Shown here: positions 10,178-19,685 of the stretch, one piece after another
Layout of the letters: every line of letters starts with the position of its first letter
Numbering within the stretch: position 1 is the stretch's first letter
Assembly: GCA_002886105.1 (NCBI GenBank)
Contig: CP025776.1
Coordinates: 4,030,001 to 4,094,000 of the forward strand
Direction: 5' to 3'
Source of the DNA: Enterobacter sp. EA-1
Lineage (GTDB): Bacteria > Pseudomonadota > Gammaproteobacteria > Enterobacterales > Enterobacteriaceae
Length of the DNA stretch: 64,000 nt
Program-made: the position numbers and the translations under genes
The notes under the pieces: model-generated
Database searches by the model: none
What the model was told of the DNA's origin: nothing
What the model saw: only the letters and a program-made list of their open reading frames with translations

Positions 10178-10780
10178 TTACACGTTATCCGCCGCGGTTT
10201 TCTCCAGCAACCAGTCGCGGAAATCGTAGCAAACCGGCTGCAAAATGGCGGCTTTATCATAGACCAGCGCCATATTGCCGCCCGGCAACCGGGGCGCGTG
10301 AAGCAACCGGTGCGACACCCATTCCGCCGTGGCATGCGCCTCATGACACACGGCAAAATCGATCCTTCACTGCGCAGATCAACGGTGCGGTGGGTGGTGT
10401 TAATGATCACTTCCACCCCCGGATGATAGTACTCAAAGCCCCTCAGGCGGGGTAACAGCCACTGGCTGGCGATCTCGGCCGTACAACTGACGGTCACCGT
10501 CGTCTGCCAGCCAGAGTCCATCAGCCGCTGCGTCGCCCGGAGAGTTGATTAAACGCAGGCTGGATCTCGCGCAGATAGATCTGCCCTTCCGTCGTCAGCG
10601 TCAGAAAACGCGGGCCGCGCATAAACAGCCGCACATTGACCCGGGAGGCTTCCAGTTTGGCGATTTGCTGACTCACCGCGCTGGCGGTGATGTGTAACTC
10701 TTGCGCCGCCTCTTTCATACTCCGGTGTCGTGCTACAGCTTCAAAACAGATCAGCGCCTGCAGGGGCGGTAAGGTCATCG
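10178..10780 (-). pseudogene. LysR-family regulator (GcvA-like) with an internal deletion
   Basis: The DNA-binding half is intact: MTLPPLQALICFEAVARH, then MKEAAQELHITASAVSQQIAKLE as winged helix-turn-helix. The effector domain starts normally (TVTVSCTAEIASQWLLPRLR, RTVDLRSEGIDFAVCHEAH) but jumps from the TAEWVSHRLLHAP region directly to a C-terminal-like stretch ([26 protein letters not shown]). The product is ~200 residues where ~300 is usual, so about a third of the co-inducer domain is absent. Small frameshifts at ~10365 and ~10530 are additional. The deletion may be real or an assembly collapse. It lies between the importer and the haem operon, and its target is unknown. Confidence 0.7.
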
Positions 10781-10801
10781 CAGATCTCCGCTTCCAGTTC
10801 A

Positions 10802-11646
10802 TCACACTAAACTGTAGCAAAAATACGTGGTTGTCATCCTCCCTGCGCCCGCCCGCGCTACGCCTGTCAGGCGGAAGAGAAAGACCTGCGGCGCATCCCC
10901 GCCCGGGTGTTCGCCGACCAGCACGTCTGCGCCATACCATTTGGCAATGACGGCGCGCTGAATCACCACCTGCGGTGCGCCCTGCGCCACCAGCTTGCCG
11001 TTATGCAACAACAGGATGCGGTCCGCCCACAGCGCAGCCAGATTCAGATCGTGCAGCACGGCGCAGACATGCAGTTTTCCTTTCTGCGTAAGCCGCTTCA
11101 GCAAGCGCAACAACTGCTGCTGATGGTAGAGATCCAGCGCCGAGGTGGGTTCATCCGAGAATAACCAGCCTTCAGGGGCATCGTCACGCCAGAGTTGCGC
11201 CAGACTGCGCGCCAGTTGTACCCGCTGCTGTTCACCGCCGGAGAGGGTGGTATAACGCCGTCCGCATAACGCATCGCAACCGGTCAGCGCCAGCACCTGC
11301 TGCACAATTTCTCGCTCACCTTTTTGCCCCCCGGGCGCACGACCCATGGCGACAATCGCCTCCACTGGCCAGTCGAACCCCGGTTGCGTGTGCTGCAACA
11401 TCACTGCGCGATGGCGGGAGAGCGCCGCAGGCGACCACTGGCTGAGCGCGCGCCCGGCAAGCGAGCACTCCCCGCTGCCGTTGGAAGGTAACCGGTCAGC
11501 AAACGTAGTAGCGTTGATTTTCCCGCACCGTTAGGGCCAATGAGCGCCACCCTTTCACCGCATGTCAGCGTTAACGACACATCCTCAATCAGTTGCCGTG
11601 CGCCAACCTTCAGGTGCAAATGGGTGGCGATTAAGGTGTTATCCAC
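10802..11646 (-). CDS. hmuV: Haemin ABC importer ATP-binding protein HmuV
   Basis: Up to 281 residues. GTG start at 11644-11646 overlaps the HmuU stop. Walker [17 protein letters not shown], signature [17 protein letters not shown] and Walker [14 protein letters not shown], followed by [15 protein letters not shown], are in place. A frameshift lies near 11403. The C-terminal extension past ALLVGEHP-like sequence may be overlong because of an unresolved shift near 10850. Last gene of hmuRSTUV; it powers haem transport across the inner membrane. Confidence 0.88.
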
Positions 11647-12635
11647 GTGCAGTTCTCCTTTGTCGGAAGATCAGCCACAAAAACCGAGGGCGCGCCCAGC
11701 AGGCTGGTAAGCAGACCCACCGGCATCTCGGCAGGCGCTACCGCCGTGCGCGCGACCGTGTCGGCAATCAGTAACAGACCGGCCCCTGTCAATAACGAAC
11801 CCGGCACCAGCCCGCGGTGATCCGGCCCCAGCCAGATGCGCATCAGATGCGGCACCACCAGTCCGACAAAGCTGATAATGCCGCTGATCGCGACGGCCGT
11901 GGCCACCAGCAGTGCACTGCACACCAGCAGTAACCGCTGAAGCACAGGAACATTGACGCCGAGGTAGTGCGCCTCTTCCTCCCCAGTTGCAGCAGATTAA
12001 GCGGCTGCGCCATCCGCCAGATCACCACCGAAGCCGGGAGGATCAGCGTTGCAGCCACCCCCAGCGTTAGCCACTCTGTCTGCCCGAGACTGCCCATTCC
12101 CCACTGCGAAAGTTGGCGTAGCTGCGCGTCGTTACTGATCCACGACAGCACTCCCACCCCGGCGCCACACAGCGCATTAATGGCAATCCCCACCAGCAAC
12201 AGGCGCGACAGCCCGCTCTCCGCTGTTTTGCTGAGCAGATAAATCACCACCATCACCGCCGGGGCTGCCAATAAATGCTGCCAGCATCGGTGCGTACAGC
12301 GCGACCAGCACCGGAACCGACACCGGCAGCACCAGCCAGCACGCCACCATCAGCGACGCGCCACCGCTGATGCCCAGCAACCCCGGGTCGGCAAGCGGAT
12401 TACGAAACAGCCCCTGCATCACACAGCCGGAGAGTGCCAGCGCCGCGCCGACCAGCAACGCCAGCAGCACGCGCGGCAGGCGGATGGTCAGCCAGATCTG
12501 GCGCAGCCCCTCATCCCCCGCAGACCACAAGCTTGCGAGCGGCAAGTGCATCGCCCCCTGGGTGGTCGCCAGCATCGTCAGCCCCACCAGCAGCAGAAGC
12601 AGTCCCCAGAGTACGCGGGACACGGCGCGACTCAT
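11639..12635 (-). CDS. hmuU: Haemin ABC importer permease HmuU
   Basis: About 331 residues of FecCD family. Many hydrophobic helices; family segments [57 protein letters not shown] and [19 protein letters not shown]. Frameshifts lie near 12270, 11975 and 11690; after the last, the tail reads [14 protein letters not shown], a plausible cytosolic end. Its ATG overlaps the HmuT stop (ATGA). It forms the inner-membrane channel of the haem importer. Confidence 0.88.
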
Positions 12636-13448
12636 TCTGGCGTGTGCTCCGCTTTACGGCGCAACTCCAGCACCGCGTGCGGCGTACTCAGGCCAAACCC
12701 CAGCAGCGCCGTATCATCAATGATCAGCGCCTGTTTATTGCGCCCAGCGGGGGTTTGCGCCAGACCGGGCAGCGCCCACAGGCTCGCTTCACCGCCCATA
12801 CTTTTCACCCCGTCGGCGGAGATCACCACCAGTCCGGTTTGCTGGCGATCACCCCTTCCTGCGACAGGGCGCGGTAATGGGCAAAGCCCTGCATCGCATT
12901 CTGCAAACCTGCCGCGCGGATAGCGCCGTCCGCCGCCGTCTCCTGCCCGGCGACCATCGCCCCCATGCCGCCATGACTGAGAATAAACAACACCCGCTTA
13001 TTCACCGGCTGCGCGGGCAGTGCGGCAATCTCCGCCGCCAGTTTTTTACGCACCGCGTCGCCTGCGGCGGTGCGCCCGATGGCCTCCGCAATCACCGCGA
13101 CTTTTTTATCGATATCCGCCAGCGTGTAGCCGCCCGGCACGGGAAACCACCCGGACATGGTTCTCCTGCACTTTTGCAGCACCTGCGACGGCTGCTGGGC
13201 GCTTGCCAGCACCACGGTCGGGCGTAGCGAGAGAATGCCTTCCGCGTTGAGCTGCCGCAGATACCCCACATCCGGCACTGTTTGCGCCTGCGCAGGCCAG
13301 TGCTGGTGCTGTCGCGCCCCACCAGTTGCGCCTGCGCGCCCAGCCCGTACACAATGCCGGTGACGTCGCCGCCAAGGGGAGACGATTTTTCTCCGCCGCC
13401 GCGCTGACCGCCAGCGGCAGCGCTAAGCAACATCAGTACTGTTTTCAT
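12632..13448 (-). CDS. hmuT: Periplasmic haem-binding protein HmuT
   Basis: About 272 residues with signal peptide [14 protein letters not shown]-like. Cluster B binding-protein features include [68 protein letters not shown] and [19 protein letters not shown]. Frameshifts lie near 13290, 13160 and 12845. Start and stop codons both overlap neighbours (HmuS stop/HmuT start ATGA; HmuT stop/HmuU start ATGA). It delivers haem to HmuUV. Confidence 0.85.
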
Positions 13449-14502
13449 GCTGCTTTTCCTTTGCCGATCAGGGCATCAATCTGTGCCCGCCACCGCGCTT
13501 GTTCCGGCTGACCTTCGCTGCGCTGACCATACAGTTGCGCTATCTGCACGCCATCGTCGGCGAAGAGTTCGAGGCTGGTGACATGACCACCGTCGGTCGG
13601 CTTGCGGGTGACCCAGCATTCGGCGATCCCCGCGTCGCGTAGATGCAGGGGTGAAGGTTTCGTTGAAAATGTTGATCCACCCTTTCATCGGCGTCAGCTT
13701 CTCCAGCACGCCGGTAAAAAATCTGTACGCAGCCGCGATTCCCCACGAAGATCATGATTTCATTGCCGTCCTGCAATACGGTCTCCAGCAGGGTCGGTAG
13801 CGCGTCATTGCTGACTCGGCAGGCCAGATCGTCGCCCACCAGCCGGAACGCCTGCTGACGGGAGAGGTTGTACTTTTCAGTAACCCGAAAAACTGGTGGA
13901 CATCGGTCATCGCCCGCCACGCCTGATCCAGCGCGGTGGCGTCGACGGCGTGCGCATACTGAGTCGCTTTGGCGGCGACGATCGTCAACGGCTGCGCAGA
14001 GGTGGCGCGAAAACGGGTGTTCACCGCGTCCCATGCCGCCATATCGGTACGCGCCGTGGTGTAAACCTTCAGCAGCGCATCGCCCGGCGGTCGAAAAACT
14101 GAATGCTCTGGCGCTCGCCGCGCGGCTTTGTTCGCAGAGGTGAAACACGCTGGCCCATTCACCGAGGAACAGACGCAGATCGAGCGCACGCGGGTTGAGC
14201 ACCAGCCCGGCGTGTTCGCTGATATGTTGATGGGTAAACTCGCCCAGTTGCTCATGTACCGCATAGTCATTGCGGCAGATCGATTTGATCTCGCCCACCG
14301 GTTCCAGTGCCGCGAGAATGTCGCGCACGTCGCCCGTCAGGCGCACCGCATCGTGCCCGACGCGGGAGTGGGTTAATTCCGCTTCACTGATCGCCATCTC
14401 GCTGGCGATGTCACGGGCGTATTTTGCCGGTTCTTGCGTTTTGATGGTCTGATACTGACGCCAGATGGCGGCGAAGTCGTGTGCAGATGCAGGCATAAAC
14501 AT
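13445..14502 (-). CDS. hmuS: Haem-degrading/trafficking protein HmuS
   Basis: About 352 residues, typical of the HemS/HmuS/ChuS family. The N-terminal repeat includes AIWRQYQTIKTQEPAKYARDIA, DVRDILAALEPVGEIKSICRNDYAVHE and LDLRLFLGEWASVFHLCE. The second repeat includes YNLSRQQAFRLVGDDLACRV, NEIMIFVGNRGCVQIF and WVTRKPTDGGHVTSLELF-like C-terminal sequence. Frameshifts lie near 14095, 13880, 13735 and 13650. HmuS handles cytoplasmic haem after import. A terminator-like hairpin separates it from hmuR upstream, which could lower its expression relative to the receptor. Confidence 0.87.
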
Positions 14503-14519
14503 AGCGTCCTTTAGGATGT

Positions 14520-14546
14520 GAAAAACCCCGGCAGCGATACCGGGGA
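14520..14546 (-). terminator. Intrinsic terminator/attenuator between hmuR and hmuS
   Basis: On the minus strand CCCCGG, an eight-base loop and CCGGGG are followed by five T residues (plus-strand AAAAA at 14521-14525). It lies between the hmuR stop and the hmuS start, so it would trim the transcript after the receptor gene and set the receptor-to-transporter ratio. Confidence 0.7.
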
Positions 14547-14601
14547 GAAACGTTAACGGTGGAGACCTATTCGCCCGGGTAGCCCGAGCGATAACATCGC
14601 C

Positions 14602-16969
14602 TTAGAAGTCGACATTGACGCCCAATTGCCGGTACGTCCCGGCATCACCGCCAGCGCTTTATCGTAGGCATTCTGGTTGGTGGACTCTTCCTGAGTACGG
14701 CTGTTCAGGTAGTCCCAGTACTTACGATCGGTGATGTTGTAAACGCCGCCGTTAACCTTGACGTGTTTTGCCACCTGCCAGTACGCCGTCCAGTCCAGCA
14801 GACCGTAGCCCGGCACGCGCATATATTCGACACTGGAATCCCCCAAATGCACCGCCGGTATTGGTGTAGGACTGGCGGTTGGTGGCGGTCGCCTGCTTGC
14901 CTTTGACAAAGGTGGCGGTCAGCGCGGTGCCGTAGCGTTTTGCCGGATCATCCCGGCAACGCCGACGATGGCTTTCATTGGCGCGACGCTGTCGAGATCG
15001 ACGTATTTGTCGCCGGAGTAGCTGGATTTGGACTTCCCTTGGGTATAGCCATACGCCAGCGTGGCGCTCAGGCCGTTCAGCTGTTCGAACCAGTGCCAAC
15101 GTTGAATTTCGCGCTGACTTCACCGCCATAGATAAAGGCCTTGTCGCGGTTTTCCGCCTGATAAGTGGTGTAGATATTGGAAGGAACGTTGGTGAATTTA
15201 TCCGGGTTGCCTGAACGGGTGTAACGGGTATAGGCGATAAAGTTTTTATAGCTGTTGTAGAACAGCGCCGTACGCAGCGTTACCCCTTCGGTGACGTCGC
15301 CCTTCATGCCCCATTCCGAGGGTTGTTGCTGGTTTCGGTTTTCAGATCGGTGTTGCCGATCAACGCATACTGCCCACGCCCGGCATAGCTTGAACCCGGA
15401 GTTCCGAGGAGCCATACAACTGGCTGGCGTTCGGGAACTCCGCCCCGCGCTTATATTGCAGGTAGGTCATCAGGCGCGGCGTGAGGTCGTACTGGAAGGT
15501 CAGCGACGGCAGCAACTGGGTGTCTGAATTCTTACCGTACAACGACGAGACGGACGACTCCGTCAGCACGCTGCTGTTGGTCGTCAGGCTGGAGAGGTTA
15601 TCCGGTTTGGTGGACTGATGCACAACGCGTACGCCGGGAATGATGGCGAAGTGGTGACCATCTGCATCGAAGTTAATCTGATCCTGCACGAACCCGCCCA
15701 CGGTGTAGCTGCTGCTGTTCGCTTCCGGCTGCATGATCACACTGTAGACGCTCGGTACCGGCGACTGACTAAACGGGCGTTCGGTTTTGCTGGTGCTGGC
15801 GTTAAAGCCTGCGCTCAGATCATGACGACCGAGCGTTTTCGCCAGCGCATTCTGAATGCCCCCGGTGTCGGTGTCATAGTTGGAGTAGACCGTCTCCATG
15901 CTACCGGTGGTGCTGTCTGGCATCCGGTGCGGTCATGCGCCTCGGTGTGTGCTGGTAGTAGACTTTGCTGGACATGCTATCGAGCCAGTCGTTCATTGGC
16001 GTCCAGTCATCTTTCAGGCTAACGCCCCAGCGCCGGGTCTGGCTGGTTTGCTGCGCATCGCCGAGGATCGTGCTGCCGCTGCTGTCCCAGCTATCGTAGT
16101 GGGTGTGGTTGGTCTTGTGGTAATAATCCAGCGTCGCCGTCAGTTTGTGCGCCTCATTGGGCTGCCAGATGCCGGAGGCCATCATCGCATCGGAGTGCCA
16201 GTTCGCCGGATAAGCGTCCGAGGGTTCCGCTGTTGTTACGGGTCTGCTGACCGTCGCGGCGGCTGTAGACAAAAATGCCGCGCAGGGTGTCGTCCCCTGC
16301 CGCGCCGGTTATGCCGTTGTGCCAGCTACGGTCTGCGGAGTCGTAATCGCTCTGGTAACCAAAGTAGGTCTCTTTCCCCTGACGCAGGTAGTCGTCGGCG
16401 GATTTCGGTTTAAAGGAGACGTTGCCGCCAATCGAGGTGTTGGCGTTATCCGTTGATGTCGCGCCGGACTGAATATCAACGCTACCGTACATATACGGAT
16501 CGATGTAATCGCGGCCAATGCCGAAGGTGTTCAGGCCTGCGCGACTGACATAGCTGCGGCCGGTGGCATCGGGCTGAGGGATCCCCGTCAACATCAATGC
16601 CGACACGGTTACTTTCCAGACCACGAATGTTATAGCCGGTGTAACCGCCGCGATCGAAGCCGCTTTTCCCGTTGCCGGAACCGCCGCTGGCGCCGGTGGC
16701 GCTGATCAATGGCTCATAGCGCATGATGGAGCCAAAATCTTTCGCGCCTTTATTTTGCAGATCCTGCGCGCTGACCGAATGGTCGCTCCCGGCTTTAATA
16801 CCGGCGCAGGCGCTGTGACGACCATCTCTTCAGCGGTATCTTGCTGGGAGTTGGCGGAAATTGTGGGGGTATCAGCCGCACTGGCGGAGGTCTGATACAG
16901 TGCTGCGAGTAGTGAAGTCACCAGCACGCGCTTGCTAAAGCGAGGCCGGGAAAGTTGCGATGTATACAT
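14602..16969 (-). CDS. hmuR: TonB-dependent haem/haemoglobin outer-membrane receptor HmuR
   Basis: About 790 residues after repair, larger than the ~680 residues of classic HmuR/HemR, so a related haemoglobin or haemophore receptor is possible. Signal peptide MYTSQLSRPRFSKRVLVTSLL...SASAAD; TonB-box-like EEMVVTA; plug sequence LQNKGAKDFGSIMRYEP, GYTGYNIRGLESNRVGIDVDG and SIGGNVSFKPKSADDYL. The beta-barrel ends in an aromatic residue (LGVNVDF). At least eight indels interrupt it (for example near 16775, 16590, 16230, 15935, 15400, 15320, 15100, 14850). First gene of the haem operon, 116 bases downstream of a Fur box. Confidence 0.88.
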
Positions 16970-17087
16970 AGTTTTGCAAGCCCGGTGTTATTAGTATCAG
17001 GCTCACTGCTTACTTCCAGTCGTACGTGGAATTGTGCCGTGTCCGCACCCGACACTGATGGCCAACTCTCATCTTATTGAGCTAGAT

Positions 17088-17106
17088 AATAATGATAATA
17101 ATTATC
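17088..17106. promoter_or_regulatory. Fur box upstream of hmuR
   Basis: AATAATGATAATAATTATC matches the 19-base enteric Fur consensus at 17 positions. It lies in the divergent gap between hmuR (minus) and the Rdx gene (plus), consistent with iron repression of the haem operon and perhaps of the small plus-strand gene. Confidence 0.85.
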
Positions 17107-17192
17107 ACTTGCAATAACTTAATTATTCTTCACATTCCTCCCCACACATTGCCTACAATGATTGTCTACTACGCGCTTACGGTGACGATAAA

Positions 17193-17476
17193 ATGAGCAA
17201 ACCCACCCTCACTCTGCATTACTGCTCCCAGTGTAACTGGATGCTACGCGCCAGCTGGATGGCGCAGGAATTACTGCATACCTTCAGTACCGATCTCGAT
17301 GCGGTCACCCTGAAGCCGGGCACCGGCGGGATTTTTGTTATCGATATTGACGGTCACGTTATCTGGGGATCGCAAGCAGGATAGTGGTTTCCCCGATGCC
17401 GCAGAATTAAAACGCCGCGTGCGCGACTACTGCTTCCCGGAAAAAACCGCTGGGTCATGTGGAGAAAAGCATGTAG
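17193..17476 (+). CDS. Rdx/SelT-SelW-SelH family redox protein
   Basis: About 94 residues after one frameshift near 17370. It begins MSKPTLTLHYCSQCNWMLRA with the CxxC motif of the thioredoxin-like Rdx family, here cysteine-only, followed by LKPGTGGIFVIDIDGHVIW and, in the next frame, DAAELKRRVRDYCFPEKPLGH. Small proteins of this family have a thioredoxin-like fold and an unknown partner. It is divergent from hmuR and shares the Fur-box region, so iron control is possible. Confidence 0.8.
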
Positions 17477-17567
17477 GGAGGGATAAGGCGCAAGACAGCG
17501 CTTCGCGTATCAGGCCAGTTGAGGTTCTCCCCTTTTACTAACGCGCGGAAAACAGCCTGCTACGCGG

Positions 17568-17606
17568 GTAACAAAAGGTCGCCGTAGCGACCTTTTGTTA
17601 CTTTTT
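17568..17606. terminator. Perfect 15-bp inverted repeat, bidirectional terminator
   Basis: Arms 17568-17582 and 17587-17601 are exact reverse complements around loop CGTA. TTTTT follows on the plus strand at 17602-17606. It ends the Rdx transcript and could also end the small minus-strand ORF whose stop lies at 17606-17608. Confidence 0.75.
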
Positions 17607-17674
17607 CACCGGTTGCGGCTTTTATCGCCGGATTCGGGTGCGTTGTGTGGATCATCTTTTTCAACTTTCAGCAC
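17606..17674 (-). CDS. Possible 22-residue charged small protein
   Basis: GTG start at 17672-17674 with GGAGG four to five bases upstream, encoding a short, highly charged peptide that begins V/M-L-K-V-E-K-D-D-P-H-N and ends K-S-R-N-R. It has no hydrophobic segment. It runs up to a strong bidirectional hairpin. I do not recognise it; the good ribosome-binding site and terminator are the only support. Confidence 0.35.
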   Translation of the reverse strand: MLKVEKDDPHNAPESGDKSRNR

Positions 17675-17739
17675 AGGATCCTCCCTATTGCTTCCGTCCT
17701 TTGACTATAGATACCCACAGCGAAAAGAAGCCGGCAACG

Positions 17740-17763
17740 AAAAAAACCGCTCAGTCAGAGCGG
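17740..17763 (-). terminator. Intrinsic terminator, minus strand
   Basis: CCGCTC and GAGCGG arms (17747-17752, 17758-17763) around a five-base loop are followed on the minus strand by a run of T (plus-strand A tract from 17740). It implies a minus-strand transcript arriving from above 17763, probably the hypothetical gene at 17976-18263. Confidence 0.6.
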
Positions 17764-17975
17764 CTGCAAGTGCGACACCGGGGGTTTGGTAAAGTGTAGA
17801 ACTGCATGAAATATAAACATTTTTTGGATAACTTCAATGCAATTACCATGAAAAAATCATTCCAAATGATCGGTATATTTCATTACAACAAATTGTTTTA
17901 TAAGGATATTCTTGTACACATTTTGCGAATAGTTAGCAGGCTCATTGTTAGTAACGAATATGCAATTGCATACCT

Positions 17976-18263
17976 TCAGGTACAGAGCGGATTTCCTGTC
18001 CCTGAGGGTGATTTTTTCGTCATTTCTCCGCAGAAGAAGAATGCGCTGTCAGCCACCGGATTATCGGCCTTGCGCATCTGTATCCGGTTAGCCATTTTGT
18101 CAACCAGACGCCGTTGGCTGGGGGTAAGATGAAGGGTTACTGCTGCCTCATTAATAAAAATAAGTGTTGATATCATTCTGTTAGGGTCGATATACAGGAA
18201 ATTCTCACACCCTTCTATTGCCATTATATCACTGGGGTTTTCTTCTTTATTTTCTCTCATCAT
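17976..18263 (-). CDS. Hypothetical protein, possible winged-helix N-terminal domain
   Basis: 95 residues: MMRENKEENP start, FLYIDPNRMISTLIFINEAA then LHLTPSQRRLVDKMANRI. The beta-hairpin followed by L-T-P-S-Q-R-R-L resembles the N-terminus of OmpR/CadC-type winged-helix proteins, but the product is too short for a full domain and is perhaps frame-broken at its C-terminus near 18010. A minus-strand terminator lies downstream at 17740-17763. The surroundings are AT-richer than the core. Function unknown. Confidence 0.4.
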   Translation of the reverse strand: MMRENKEENPSDIMAIEGCENFLYIDPNRMISTLIFINEAAVTLHLTPSQRRLVDKMANRIQMRKADNPVADSAFFFCGEMTKKSPSGTGNPLCT

Positions 18264-18495
18264 TCTACTCAGTTTTTTATTTCATAGCACAGCTATGAAC
18301 TCGTTGCGCTGATGAACAATAATCTTTGCAAAAGATTACCGCTGCATAATATTATGCGGGTCATCATATTTTAATTCACAATAAAGAATCAGTTAACGTA
18401 ATATCACTCTCACAATAACGAAGTAAACGAGCCGTTTCCGACCCGCTTGCTATTGACGAACCATTTCAATGATGACTGGCCATTATAAGCCACTG
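18264..18495. other. Non-coding gap upstream of yciG region
   Basis: About 230 AT-rich bases without a convincing gene. It probably holds the promoter of the minus-strand ORF ending at 17976. No repeats stand out apart from short A/T runs. Confidence 0.4.
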
Positions 18496-18678
18496 TCAGG
18501 ACTCAGATTTCCGTCCGCCACCATGGCTGTTTTTCCCGCCTTTCTTACCGGCTTCGGATGCACGTTCGGGATCATTTTTAAAGTTTCCCCCGCTGTGTTG
18601 TCCACCTTTACGTCCCGCTTCAGAAGCCTTCTCACGATCTTCTGCGAAATTTCCGGAACCACCTCTATGTTCGGCCAT
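18496..18678 (-). CDS. yciG: KGG-repeat general stress protein YciG
   Basis: 60 residues, uninterrupted: MAEHRGGSGNFAEDREKAS, then EAGRKGGQHSGGNF and a second copy EAGKKGGKNS. Two copies of the Lys-Gly-Gly stress-protein motif and the near-identity of the N-terminus to E. coli YciG leave little doubt. Members are abundant, intrinsically disordered, RpoS-controlled stationary-phase proteins, linked in enterics to motility and acid or heat stress. The usual yciF/yciE partners are absent here, so it stands alone. Confidence 0.93.
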   Translation of the reverse strand: MAEHRGGSGNFAEDREKASEAGRKGGQHSGGNFKNDPERASEAGKKGGKNSHGGGRKSES

Positions 18679-18888
18679 TTTATATCTCCAAGGGTATTTT
18701 ACGTATAATCGAAAAAGTCATTATGTACTCTAATCGATCGCGTTAGAGATTTAAGTTTGGTTGCTAATGAAAATTAGTCAACGCCATTCATAAAATTAAT
18801 CACAATAAAAAATTACGCAGCTTATTTTTTACATTTAGATGTATATGTTGCATTTAAAATAAAACTTATATTTATAAAGGAGTTGGAA
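18679..18888. other. AT-rich intergenic region
   Basis: About 210 bases with no ORF of note. It contains the yciG promoter on the minus strand and the leader of the small plus-strand ORF at 18889, with AAGGAG at 18877-18882. Confidence 0.4.
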
Positions 18889-19016
18889 ATGGATATATCT
18901 TCTAAAGAGATAATTCAGAGGTGCCATTTATTTTTACGGAATTTACCGAAGCGGTTATTCAGAGTGCAGGAGAACGCACGATCCTCCCTGCCACGGAGAT
19001 CAAAACAACGCGTTAA
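18889..19016 (+). CDS. Possible small protein of ~42 residues
   Basis: A strong SD (AAGGAG) six bases before ATG 18889 opens [10 protein letters not shown]; after a one-base shift near 18920 the frame reads [19 protein letters not shown] and ends ATEIKTTR. The restored sequence looks like a genuine acidic small protein. Its last bases overlap the 3' end of crcB on the other strand. I do not recognise the family. Confidence 0.4.
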
Positions 19017-19375
19017 CCACCACAAATCCCAACGCCGTCATCAAAATCGATCCCACGACATGTACCAACACGGAAGTGAGCGCCCACAAATAATCCCCCG
19101 TTTGCAGCAGTGCAAAGATCTCCAGTGAAAACGTTGAAAAGGTCGTCATGCCACCGCACAAACCGGTGGTGATCAGCAGTCGCCGTGGGATCAAGATGCG
19201 GCTGCCGGGTAAAGAACGCCAGCGCACCGCCAATGATTAACCCGCCGAGCAGATTCACCAGTAAGGTGCCGGGCGGCAGATTGGGAAACAGAACATTCAA
19301 CCGAATGGAGAGCAGCCAGCGGATAACGCACCCCGCAGAACCACCAATAATCACGGCAAATAAAGATTTCAGCAT
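19000..19375 (-). CDS. crcB: Fluoride ion channel CrcB/Fluc
   Basis: About 125 residues, the normal length. It begins [22 protein letters not shown], continues [24 protein letters not shown], and after a frameshift near 19190 reads [17 protein letters not shown], the conserved Phe-containing Fluc pore motif, ending [18 protein letters not shown]. Four membrane helices. Exports fluoride as a dual-topology dimer. A fluoride riboswitch sits in its leader at 19462-19521, fixing the regulation. Confidence 0.92.
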
Positions 19376-19399
19376 GTTTTCCTCATTAATCGCGCGAAT

Positions 19400-19455
19400 G
19401 AATGAAAGAGACATGCCGGGAGGGAAATCAAAAACGCCCGACATGCCTCCGTCAA
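19400..19455 (-). promoter_or_regulatory. Expression-platform hairpin of the crcB leader
   Basis: Downstream of the aptamer the minus strand carries GGCATGTCGGG and CCCGGCATGTC separated by a T-rich loop. They pair with two G-U wobbles and lie between the riboswitch and the crcB start. This is the likely switch helix, but which state is on cannot be read from sequence. Confidence 0.5.
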
Positions 19456-19461
19456 AGAGTC

Positions 19462-19521
19462 ATATCAGGCGTCATCAGCTTCTCAGGGAAGCGGTTGGGA
19501 AAGGTGGAACGCCATCACCTT
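19462..19521 (-). ncRNA. Fluoride riboswitch (crcB motif RNA)
   Basis: On the minus strand, GGTGATGGCGTTCCACC forms the first stem-loop and is followed by AACCGC and GCTGATGACGCCT, the conserved pseudoknotted blocks of the crcB motif, in the right order and spacing. It lies about 90-145 bases upstream of the crcB start codon on the same strand. Fluoride binding should switch crcB on. Confidence 0.88.
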
Positions 19522-19629
19522 AGCGCGCATTGTTGACGATTTTGGCTTTCCGGTGCAAGCGCAGGGCTGGCAGTAAGCGTAAGGAAAATCGCCAACGCGT
19601 TTTCTCTGTGTTGACACAGACGGCAAAAT

Positions 19630-19652
19630 GAATTGTTATATTATAACATTTC
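19630..19652. promoter_or_regulatory. Zur box upstream of zinT
   Basis: A near-perfect 23-base palindrome, GAATTGTTATA-T-TATAACATTTC, matches the enteric Zur consensus (GAAATGTTATA-TATAACATTTC core). It lies 34 bases before the zinT start and would give zinc repression. Confidence 0.88.
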
Positions 19653-19685
19653 AATTTGTCACAAAGGATAACCGAGGACTACACG

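Noticed and set aside
17806-18132. Plus-strand open frame of ~108 codons
   Set aside because: Lies antisense to the better-supported minus-strand frame, has no SD, and its composition is that of AT-rich noncoding DNA.
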